The translations under genes and the position numbers were made by a program. The notes beneath the pieces are model-generated. The model was not told the origin of the DNA, did not search any database, and worked only from the letters and a program-made list of their open reading frames with translations. 17,870 nucleotides of DNA from DATCKG01 sp036562385 (lineage in GTDB: Bacteria; Bacillota; Sulfobacillia; Symbiobacteriales; Symbiobacteriaceae), in the NCBI GenBank assembly GCA_036562385.1, contig DATCKG010000100.1, positions 1 to 17,870 on the forward strand, read 5' to 3'. Shown one piece after another: positions 1 through 6,429 of this stretch. Each line of letters begins with the position of its first letter. Within the stretch, counting starts at the first letter, position 1.

Positions 1-523
1 ATCCGACCTCATCGAGAATAAGCAGACGGGGCTTGGTATAGATGCGTAGCCGGCGATTCAAGCGGTTGTCAGCTTCAGCCCGGCGCAGGTTTTCGACCAG
101 CTGGTGCAACGTGATGAAGTAGGTGCTGATCCGTTGCCGAACCGCTTCGATGCCGAGGGCTACCGCCAAGTGGCTTTTGCCCACTCCCGGCGGGCCCAGA
201 AAGATCACGTTGGTACCCCGCTCTACAAAGGCCAAGGTGGCCAACTCCCGGATTTGGCGTTCATCCAGGGAGGGCTGGAAGCTGAAGTCAAAGTCAGCCA
301 GCGTCTTGCGGAAGGGGAAGTTGGCCAGTTTCATCCGGGCAGTTAGGTAGCGCTCGTAACGGGCCTGTTGTTCCGCCTCCAAAAGACGCAGAAGGAATTC
401 TACGTAGGTCATCCCCTGTGTGGCGGCGTGCTCTACATGGTTGGTCAGCACCTCTGCGGCCCGTTTCAGTCCCAACTCGGCCAGCAGATGCTCAGCCCGG
501 TCGAGGGTAAGCGCATCACTCAT
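1..523 (-). CDS. istB: IstB transposition helper ATPase (3' end beyond window)
   Basis: This is the AAA+ ATPase partner of the IstA transposase in IS21-family elements; it acts as the target-site regulator of transposition. The frame starts ATG at 523 and runs off the window edge, giving about 174 residues of a family usually near 250. It begins MSDALTLDRAEHLLAELGLK. It contains a Walker A loop (GPPGVGKSH, about residues 109-117) and a Walker B segment (LLILDEVG) right at the edge. It overlaps the end of istA by 8 bases, so translation is probably coupled. No damage is visible in the part present. Identification is firm from the motifs and the pairing with istA. Confidence 0.93.
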   Translation of the reverse strand, partial: MSDALTLDRAEHLLAELGLKRAAEVLTNHVEHAATQGMTYVEFLLRLLEAEQQARYERYLTARMKLANFPFRKTLADFDFSFQPSLDERQIRELATLAFVERGTNVIFLGPPGVGKSHLAVALGIEAVRQRISTYFITLHQLVENLRRAEADNRLNRRLRIYTKPRLLILDEVG

Positions 524-1742
524 CGTTGCTCACCCCTGTCACCAGTTCATAGACCCGCAGAGGCCGCTGCTCCACTTCCGGTGCTACCTGGATCCCCAGC
601 GGATGGTGCAAGCAGCACGGGGTATTCAGCGGCATCCCTGCATGGTGGGCTGGATCGATGCAGAGGCTGTGCGGTTTCCCTGCCACCTGGTGACAGGCAA
701 TGACCTGCCCATCCGCCTCCACCACCAATTCGCCGGTTTCCTGTTCCCGGACCAGGACGGTCCGTGCGGCCCATTCCCACGGCACCGAATACCGGCTCTG
801 GTTCCAACTAAATGTGCCGTCCCAGGCCACCTGACGGGGTTCAGTACGAACGAGCACCAGAGGCTGGGTGGGAAGCGGCTTAAGGTAGGCCTGCTCCCGC
901 TGCCAGCGGTCTGCAGGCCGCTCGTGGGTGGTACCATGGATCCGGACGTTTGCCTCCGTCTCCAGCCAGTGCCAGTGCTGCCGGTTTAGGTCCTGCAGGT
1001 CGGTGAAAGTCCGAGGCCAAAAGGCCTGACGGACATAACGACCAAACCGCTCGTTCTTGCCTTTGGTCCGTGCCCGGTACGGGCGGCAGGCCCGGGGGGT
1101 GAAACCAAAGTAGGCCGCCATGTCCAGGTACTCCGGCTGCCACTCCACGCGGTTACCTTCCCGACGGCGTACCAGCACCGAGGCGTTGTCGCTCAGGATT
1201 TCCGCTGGGGCGCCACCGATGTACACCAGTGCCCGCCGCAGAGCCTGGAGTACGCTGAGTTTGTTGTACTCTTTCAGGAACTCTCCGTACGCAAAGCGGG
1301 AATAGCCCAGAACCAGGGCGAAATAGTACAAGCGTCGCTGTTGGCCATCTGCGGCCCGGTAAGGGAACACAAAGATATCGATCTGGGCTTGTTGCCCTGG
1401 CGGTGTCTCAAACCGGGGCGTGGCACGGGTGGACCGTGCCGGCCGGTGCGGCCGCATAAAGTCTCGTAAGATGGTCAGCCCGCCGTCGAACCCCATGGAC
1501 TGCAGTTCCCGGTGGATTCGCACTGCGTTGAGGACACCTGCCTCCATGCGGGCGAGGACATACGGCTTGTACGGGTCCAGTTTGCTGGACCTCTGCGGTC
1601 GAGGCCGCTCCCGAACTGGCCCTTCCCTGAGAATGCGTCGAATCGTCTTGCGGTCGTAGCCGGTACGACGGGCGATTTCGCTGATAGACACCCCGTCCTG
1701 ATACATGCGAATGACGTCCAAAGCTTCCTCACCTCGAACCAT
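516..1742 (-). CDS. istA: IS21-family transposase IstA
   Basis: This is a DDE transposase that cuts and joins the ends of the IS21-type element. From the chosen start it has 408 residues. An N-terminal Hin/resolvase-like helix-turn-helix covers about residues 18-40 (VSISEIARRTGYDRKTIRRI). The retroviral-integrase-type core shows the acidic triad at D122 (QAQIDIF), D185 (LSDNAS) and E231 (KGKNERFGR). The frame opens 13 codons further upstream at 1781, but a GGAGG at 1754-1750 lies 7 bases before the ATG at 1742, so 1742 is preferred. The gene looks intact, so the element may be active if istB and the far end are also complete. Confidence 0.95.
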   Translation of the reverse strand: MVRGEEALDVIRMYQDGVSISEIARRTGYDRKTIRRILREGPVRERPRPQRSSKLDPYKPYVLARMEAGVLNAVRIHRELQSMGFDGGLTILRDFMRPHRPARSTRATPRFETPPGQQAQIDIFVFPYRAADGQQRRLYYFALVLGYSRFAYGEFLKEYNKLSVLQALRRALVYIGGAPAEILSDNASVLVRRREGNRVEWQPEYLDMAAYFGFTPRACRPYRARTKGKNERFGRYVRQAFWPRTFTDLQDLNRQHWHWLETEANVRIHGTTHERPADRWQREQAYLKPLPTQPLVLVRTEPRQVAWDGTFSWNQSRYSVPWEWAARTVLVREQETGELVVEADGQVIACHQVAGKPHSLCIDPAHHAGMPLNTPCCLHHPLGIQVAPEVEQRPLRVYELVTGVSNDE

Positions 1743-1792
1743 CGTGGCACCTCCGATCCTGGGCAAGGTCTTCGGTGCCATGATTTCGAGGT

Positions 1793-1864
1793 GGGGAATT
1801 TTATTCCGTTGCTTTCGGGGATTTTGCTCCCGTTGTTCTTGGGGATTTTAGCACCGTTGCTGAC
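1793..1864. repeat. Three tandem 24-bp repeats at the IS21 outer end
   Basis: Units start at 1793, 1817 and 1841. Each begins GGGGA(A/T)TTT and carries a CCGTTG core, with a few differences between units. IS21-family ends are known to carry multiple terminal repeats thought to be transposase binding sites, and this array fits that role. The 24-bp period is a multiple of three, so the array stays open in the plus-strand frame of the interrupted gene. Confidence 0.8.
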
Positions 1865-1865
1865 A

Positions 1866-2348
1866 TCATCGTACAATATACTCAACTACTTGATTCCGGG
1901 TGCCACCTTTGCGGTGCTTGCGAAAGAGACTGTCATTTTCAATATTGTTCCCAGTGATCTCGTGTCGACACTGTTTCTCTACTACTTTATTGGTGTGGTA
2001 ATTAGCAGTATCGGATCCCTGATCATCGAGCCCATTCTGATTCGATTAAAGGTGGTTCCACCTCCGAATTACAACCGATTCTTGCCAGCCTCCAGAAAGG
2101 ATCCAAAGTTGGAGGTATTGGTAGAAGTGACCAGCATGTATCGCACTATGTGTGCCTTGTTTGTCTCGCTGATCGCACTTAACGTGATCGCAAGGATTAT
2201 GAGATATATGGCGATAGACCCAGGTACTGTCACACTCATCAGTTTTCTCCTCTTGGCAATTCTGTTTGGATGTGCATACCGCAAACAATCTGCATTTGTA
2301 GTAAAACGGATAGAGGCAAATCAGCACGATGCCTTCCATAACGCATAA
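1866..2348 (+). pseudogene. 5'-truncated membrane protein gene interrupted by the IS21 element
   Basis: The plus-strand frame from the IS boundary to TAA at 2348 encodes about 160 residues with several hydrophobic segments: around NYLIPGATFAVL, then LFLYYFIGVVISSIGSLII, a third near MCALFVSLIALNVI, and a fourth near VTLISFLLLAILFGC. The pattern (NILNYLIPG, IGSLIIEP, a D-P-K-x-E segment, then MYRT) resembles an uncharacterised membrane-protein family that I recall from accessory regions but cannot name. Only the first few residues seem missing. The DNA is far richer in A/T than its surroundings, which suggests horizontal acquisition before the IS landed. The frame continues backwards into the IS without a stop, so some fused expression cannot be excluded. 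Confidence 0.7.
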
Positions 2349-2378
2349 TCTGACAGCTTCACGATGGGACGTCCTGGG

Positions 2379-2411
2379 AAAAAGGGAGGCACTTCGATCC
2401 GAAGTGCCTCC
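2379..2411 (-). terminator. Intrinsic terminator of the SNF2 helicase gene
   Basis: A perfect 12-bp stem (GGAGGCACTTCG with its complement, 2385-2411) has a 3-base loop. Read on the minus strand it is followed by CTTTTTCCC. It lies about 45 bases after the helicase stop codon. The plus-strand side lacks a clear T run, so it mainly serves the minus-strand gene. Confidence 0.8.
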
Positions 2412-2456
2412 TTCCCGTTCGACTTGTTCACACTCCCAAGTGCTTGTTTGCAAGGA

Positions 2457-3983
2457 TCAAGAGGATGGCCTCAAGCCGAAAAGTCCCAACACCTCTTCCC
2501 GGCTGAGGCGGCGGGCCACCGCCCGCTCCTCGGCCTCCGTGGTGGTGAGCGGTCCCATCACCTTGCGGAACAGCTCCCGCTTTTGTTCCATCAGTTCCGC
2601 GATGCGCTCCTCCACCGTTCCGCGGGTCAGCAGGGTGGTCACGTAGACCGGCTTTTTCTGCCCGATGCGGTGGGTGCGGTCCTCGGCCTGCTGGGCCGAA
2701 GCGGGGTTCCACCAGGAATCAAAATGGAAGACGTGATTGGCCCGAGTGAGGGTGAGGCCCACGCCGCCGCACTTCAGCGACATGGCCAGCACCCGGGGCT
2801 GTTCCTTCTGCTGAAAGCAGTGGACGATGATCTGCCGGCTGAAATCGCTGAGGGAGCCGTCGAAGAGCCAGGTCCCGAACCGCTCCAGCCGCGGCAGCAG
2901 CGCCCTGAGGGTCACGGTGGGATACTGGGAGTAGATCAGGGCTTTCTCACCCGCCTGGACAATCCGGTCCAGGGCCTGCTCCAGGTAATCCATCTTGCAG
3001 GAAGCGCCGCTGGCGGGATCGAGATTGCAAATCTGCTTCAGCCGGTTTAGCAGCGACAGCGCCAGGGTGGGCACTTCCGAAGCGCCGGCCTGTCGCAGGG
3101 CCTCCCGGGCTTCCCGCTCCGCCCGGATGTAAGCCTGCCGCTGAAAGTAGCTCAGCTCCAGCCACTCCGTCCGGTGTTCCTTCGGGGGCAGGTGATGGAG
3201 CACGTCCTCCTTGCAGCGCCGGAGCACATACGGGGCGATAATCCGGGAGACCACGGCCGGCGGGTACGGCCGGTCCGGCGGCAGGAGTCCCGGCTCCAGG
3301 TAAGCAAAGATGCCCACCAGTTCCTTGACCCGGTTCTCCAGGGGTGTGCCGGAGAGGCCCCAGCGCCATGTGGCGGGAATGGCGGCCACCGCCAGGTGGG
3401 TGACCGATACGGGGTTCTTGATCCGCTGGATCTCGTCCAGGATCACCATGTCGAACCGCTGCGGTTCGGCCAGCCCCTGCTTCAGGTCTTCCCGGAAGGT
3501 TTCGTAGGCAGTCAGGTAGACAGAGCCCTCGGCCCGCTGCCAGGCCCAGATGCGGCTTTTCTTCTTGCCGTCCAGGAGAACCACCGGCAGGTCGGGGGCC
3601 CACTGCCGGAGCTTGACCAGCCAGTCGGATACCAGGGTCTTGGGGCAGAGGATAACAGCCCGCCGGACGTCGCCCCGGTGGATGAGCAATCGCATGGCCG
3701 CGATGGCCTGGATCGACTTGCCCAGCCCCATCTCGTCGCCCAGCAGGGCCACGGGATGCTCCGTCAGGAACCGGACTCCCTGCTCCTGGTAGTCGTATAG
3801 TTCCATGCCCGCGGGGCAGTAGATCTGATGGGGATCCGGAGGCGGATCCGGCGGCGGTGCGAACCAGGGCGCCAGCAGCGGCGAGGGGTTCCAGCCGTCG
3901 GGCGCCGGCGTTTGCGGAAGGCCGGTGAAAAGTTCGGGCGCGGGCGGCAGCCCCAGGTTTTCGGTGACCGGTGCGAGATTCAC
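2457..3983 (-). CDS. SNF2-family DEAD/DEAH-box helicase (stand-alone, compact)
   Basis: This is a DNA-dependent ATPase of the SWI2/SNF2 (RapA-like) group, which remodels protein-DNA complexes in the cytoplasm. The 508-residue form starts at GTG 3983, which has GGAGGT 7 bases upstream; the frame opens earlier at 4097 without a comparable site. Visible motifs are Q-like YDYQEQGV (64-70), motif I DEMGLGKS (83-90), motif Ia ILCPKTLVSDW, motif II DEIQ (183-186), motif III LSGTPLENR, motif V near KCGGVGLTLTRA (about 404-415) and motif VI QQAEDRTHRIGQ (to about 442). It has only a short proline-rich N-terminus and no SWIM zinc finger, unlike many bacterial SNF2 proteins. It ends with its own terminator and is transcribed alone. 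The substrate is unknown. Confidence 0.9.
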   Translation of the reverse strand: MNLAPVTENLGLPPAPELFTGLPQTPAPDGWNPSPLLAPWFAPPPDPPPDPHQIYCPAGMELYDYQEQGVRFLTEHPVALLGDEMGLGKSIQAIAAMRLLIHRGDVRRAVILCPKTLVSDWLVKLRQWAPDLPVVLLDGKKKSRIWAWQRAEGSVYLTAYETFREDLKQGLAEPQRFDMVILDEIQRIKNPVSVTHLAVAAIPATWRWGLSGTPLENRVKELVGIFAYLEPGLLPPDRPYPPAVVSRIIAPYVLRRCKEDVLHHLPPKEHRTEWLELSYFQRQAYIRAEREAREALRQAGASEVPTLALSLLNRLKQICNLDPASGASCKMDYLEQALDRIVQAGEKALIYSQYPTVTLRALLPRLERFGTWLFDGSLSDFSRQIIVHCFQQKEQPRVLAMSLKCGGVGLTLTRANHVFHFDSWWNPASAQQAEDRTHRIGQKKPVYVTTLLTRGTVEERIAELMEQKRELFRKVMGPLTTTEAEERAVARRLSREEVLGLFGLRPSS

Positions 3984-4238
3984 GGGGCAGACCTCCCACT
4001 CCAATACGATGCACATGGGTAGTCTGCCCGATGGACAAGGCGACATAACAGGGGAAAACTGGTGAAGAGCAAGCGGCCGGCGAAGGCAGGCCGGCACCGG
4101 GTCTGTCGATGTCCCCCGCGCAGAATCAATCGCCCACCCGCCGGCCGTACCTGCAGCCAGGCCAAGAGCGCAGCGTGCGCGTTGCCGTGTGCAGGCAGCT
4201 GGAAGGGTGGGCGCAAAGCCGCCGAAGGGGTGGAAGGC

Positions 4239-4811
4239 GTGGATCCACGGAATGTGAAAATTTTCCTAAAAGAAAAGCGAAATTCCTCAGGGGTCATCAA
4301 AAACGGGGAGATCGTGTTGTACATCTCCAGCCGGCTTCCTCCGGCCGAGCAGCAGCGGCACGTGGCGGTGCTGACCGCCCGGCTGCAGGCAAAGCTGCAG
4401 CAGGCCCGGCGGATCGCCGCAAGCCTTGCGGAAACCGGATTGCCTCTCGGGCTGACGCCTTCGCCGGTTCAGGACGACGCCGCGCTGAGCCGGTGGGCGG
4501 AGGAGATCAACCGGCGTTATTATGGATTTTCCATGGGGCAGGTGCGGTTTCGTCGCCAGGAGAGCCGCTGGGGCTCCTGCAGCGCCAGGACCCGGAACAT
4601 CTACATCTCGCACCGCCTGCGGGGCGGCCCCCATGAACTGCTGGAATACGTGCTGATTCATGAGATCGCCCATCTGGGTGAAATGAATCACAGTCCCCGG
4701 TTCTGGGCGCTGGTGGCCCGGGCCTGCCCGGACTATCGGCGCAGGCGGGCGCTGCTCCGGCAGTATGAGATCTATCTCCGGTCCTTGCCGGTCTCCCCGG
4801 CGGAGCGGTGA
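4239..4811 (+). CDS. YgjP/DUF45-type zinc metalloprotease-like protein
   Basis: This belongs to the M48-related YgjP (DUF45) group of predicted zinc metallopeptidases; the cellular substrate is unknown. About 190 residues. The family hallmark WGSC is at 111-114 and is followed by the zinc site HEIAH (141-145). A third ligand candidate is H151 in the family's usual H-(S/D)-x-x-FW context (NHSPRFW). The start is uncertain: GTG 4239 has a purine-rich AAGGGG upstream, GTG 4254 (AAAATTTTC context) and GTG 4230 are alternatives, and the frame is open back to 4062. It is divergent from the SNF2 helicase across about 255 bases with no obvious promoter, and converges on the next gene with a 4-base gap. 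Confidence 0.82.
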   Translation: MDPRNVKIFLKEKRNSSGVIKNGEIVLYISSRLPPAEQQRHVAVLTARLQAKLQQARRIAASLAETGLPLGLTPSPVQDDAALSRWAEEINRRYYGFSMGQVRFRRQESRWGSCSARTRNIYISHRLRGGPHELLEYVLIHEIAHLGEMNHSPRFWALVARACPDYRRRRALLRQYEIYLRSLPVSPAER

Positions 4812-4815
4812 CAGG

Positions 4816-5274
4816 TCAGTTCAGCAGGCGGTGCAGGATGCGGGCCAGGGGCTCCGGCTCCAGCCCACCCGGCAGTGGCTGCCCCCGGATGCGGCGCAGG
4901 ATTTCGGCGGCGCCCCAGCCGGGCTCCAGCCGCCATTCTGCCAACGGGTCGCCTGCGGCGGTCAGGAGGGTAATCTGCCGGGAGCCGGGGCCGGTTAAAG
5001 GGCCGGCGACCACAAGCCGCCAGGGACCCATGGCCCAGGAGACCTCGTGGCGGCCGATCTTCTCCAGCCGGACCCGGATGCAGCGACCGTTCCACTCCAC
5101 GCTGAACCCCGTGTACGGCCCGTGTATGCCAGGGGTCCGCTCGGCACCGGCCAGCGCATAAAAGGCCATGCCGCAGGGACAGCACCACGATCGGATAAGC
5201 TGTCCGTCTGCCACGGCCTGCCGGCAGAGGCGGAACGGCCCTCCGACCCGTCCACAAGCCGGGCATTTGAGCAC
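4816..5274 (-). CDS. Uncharacterised zinc-ribbon protein
   Basis: No family is recognised. The 152-residue product starts with GTG at 5274, chosen because GGAGGAGAGAAG lies directly upstream. The N-terminus holds a probable zinc ribbon: CPAC at residues 4-7, then C17, then a CCPC cluster about 15 residues later. The rest is soluble and mixed in composition, with several Trp and Gly residues and no membrane segment. It lies downstream of another CxxC-containing minus-strand gene, and a GC-rich hairpin separates them. It converges on the metalloprotease gene. Codon use matches the high-GC neighbours, so it is probably a real resident gene. Confidence 0.65.
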   Translation of the reverse strand: MLKCPACGRVGGPFRLCRQAVADGQLIRSWCCPCGMAFYALAGAERTPGIHGPYTGFSVEWNGRCIRVRLEKIGRHEVSWAMGPWRLVVAGPLTGPGSRQITLLTAAGDPLAEWRLEPGWGAAEILRRIRGQPLPGGLEPEPLARILHRLLN

Positions 5275-5364
5275 CTTCTCTCCTCCTCGACACACAGGGT
5301 CTGTTGTGTCAATTCGTGAAGTGGGGGACGACTCCCTTCCGAACCGGGGATTCATAGACGCGGG

Positions 5365-5392
5365 CCGGGACCGGCCTGCACACCGGTCCCGG
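5365..5392 (-). terminator. Possible GC-rich terminator hairpin
   Basis: A perfect 10-bp inverted repeat (CCGGGACCGG and CCGGTCCCGG) with an 8-base loop begins 5 bases after the stop codon of the upstream minus-strand gene. No T run follows, so it may be a weak or Rho-assisted terminator, or a pause or protective hairpin. Confidence 0.4.
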
Positions 5393-5397
5393 ACGAT

Positions 5398-5913
5398 TCA
5401 GTTGGGATTGCACGCGATACCCTGCACCTCAGGCAGGTGTTTCGGGTCGTTGTAGGTGGGTCGGTAGTAGTCGCAGAGGCTGCGCACGCAACCGGCCCGC
5501 TCGGTTTCGCCCGGCACCTCGGCGTAGGAGAAGGAGACCACTCCCGACGCTACCCGTTCCCGGACAGCAGGCGGGATTGCCGGCTGGGCCGCGTCCGGGC
5601 CGACACCGCTTTCAAGGCAGGCCAGCAAGGCCAGGTAGAGGTTTGCCGACTGGCTTACGAACAAGACCTCCCAGGTGCCGTCGGGACGATGGGCGTGGAG
5701 CTTGAAGACCCCGCCCCGTTGGGGGACGTCGACGATGTCAAAGGGATGGCGGAGGCGGCCTCCTTTCCAGGTCAGGCCGAGGATGGTCAGCCAGGCCACG
5801 TCCGGATCCGCTCCTTTCTGAAAAGCGATCCGATTATGACGATATGTCTGCCCCGATGGTATCACAAAGGGATCCGGACGTCCACAGCGGGGACAGTGGA
5901 AAAGCCCGGCCAT
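5398..5913 (-). CDS. Uncharacterised protein with N-terminal CxxC motif
   Basis: No family is recognised. The 171-residue frame begins at ATG 5913 and has an N-terminal CPRCG (residues 7-11) like half of a zinc ribbon. Two further cysteines (GCVRSLC) near residues 140-146 and one near the C-terminus could complete a metal site. There is no signal peptide or membrane segment. The start is doubtful: the ATG falls in the loop of the cooF terminator and has only a distant AGGA. A GTG at 5865 (residue 17) is an alternative, but it would lose the CxxC. The gene lies just downstream of cooF on the same strand, so read-through could make it the last gene of the CO operon, though nothing else links it to CO metabolism. 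Confidence 0.55.
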   Translation of the reverse strand: MAGLFHCPRCGRPDPFVIPSGQTYRHNRIAFQKGADPDVAWLTILGLTWKGGRLRHPFDIVDVPQRGGVFKLHAHRPDGTWEVLFVSQSANLYLALLACLESGVGPDAAQPAIPPAVRERVASGVVSFSYAEVPGETERAGCVRSLCDYYRPTYNDPKHLPEVQGIACNPN

Positions 5914-5928
5914 CGGCCGGGCTTTTCC
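5898..5928 (-). terminator. Strong intrinsic terminator after cooF
   Basis: A perfect 14-bp stem (GGAAAAGCCCGGCC with its complement) with a 3-base loop lies 6 bases after the cooF stop. The 3' arm ends in CTTTTCC on both strands, so the U run is partly inside the stem. It closes the cooSF operon and also spans the putative ATG of the next gene. Confidence 0.75.
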
Positions 5929-5934
5929 TGTTGC

Positions 5935-6429
5935 TTATCGAGCAGCGGCTGCCGCCGGCCGGCGAGGCTTGCGGCGCTCGGCGGCGTACTCCGCAGCGGT
6001 CATGTAGACCAGTGCGCCAGTGGGACAGGCCCTGACGCAGGCCGGCACCCCTTCGTCATCCAGGCAGTTCCGGTCGCACTTGATGGCGACAGTCTCCCCC
6101 TGCCCGCAGGCCCCGAACGGGCACTCGGCCACGCAGTTCCAGCAGCCAATGCAGAGCTGCTCATCCAGGAAGCTGGTGCGGTCCGCCCGCTGCTGCATCG
6201 CTCCGGTGGGGCAGGCGGCGACGCAAGGGGAGTTCGCACACTGATGGCAGACGATGGGCGTCGGACTGCCGTTGATGCGGTCGATCCAGATGCGGTGGTA
6301 AGCGGAGTCTCCCGCCAGCACCGCACCGAACAGGTTGCCGGCCTTCGTGTGGCTCACGGCACAGGCCAGTTCACAGGAGTGACAGCCCATGCACCGCTCC
6401 CGGAAGACGAAGATTTCCTTTCGTTTCAC
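5935..6429 (-). CDS. cooF: CooF-type four-cluster ferredoxin (CODH electron-transfer subunit)
   Basis: This carries electrons from the CODH catalytic subunit to a downstream acceptor. The 164-residue product has four cysteine sets of the DMSO reductase/hydrogenase polyferredoxin type: CMGCHSCELAC near the N-terminus, CHQCANSPCVAACP, CIGCWNCVAECP and CDRNC...CVRACP. The last set begins with CxxxC where the family usually has CxxC, a visible oddity. The start is GTG 6429, overlapping the cooS stop in GTGA (4 bases), so the two are translationally coupled. The C-terminal tail is Arg/Ala/Pro-rich. The acceptor is not encoded here; hydrogenase or an NAD(P)H oxidoreductase would be the usual options. 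Confidence 0.92.
   Translation of the reverse strand: MKRKEIFVFRERCMGCHSCELACAVSHTKAGNLFGAVLAGDSAYHRIWIDRINGSPTPIVCHQCANSPCVAACPTGAMQQRADRTSFLDEQLCIGCWNCVAECPFGACGQGETVAIKCDRNCLDDEGVPACVRACPTGALVYMTAAEYAAERRKPRRPAAAAAR

Larger units (their letters stand above)
1..1865 (-). mobile_element. IS21-family insertion sequence, partial (one end plus istA and most of istB)
   Basis: The element contains istA and istB in the order and overlap typical of IS21-family transposons. Its outer end upstream of istA is in the window; the other end lies before position 1. Reading outward-in on the minus strand, the end probably begins TGTCAGCAACGG at 1865, which fits the 5'-TG terminus of this family. Three 24-bp repeats sit just inside it. 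Sequence outside 1865 is clearly AT-richer and continues a truncated membrane-protein frame, which supports the boundary. The exact terminal base and the target duplication cannot be fixed without the other end. Confidence 0.85.

Noticed and set aside
1512..1865. Plus-strand open frame upstream of the membrane-protein remnant
   Set aside because: It is antisense to istA and the IS end; only the part after 1865 looks like protein-coding sequence.
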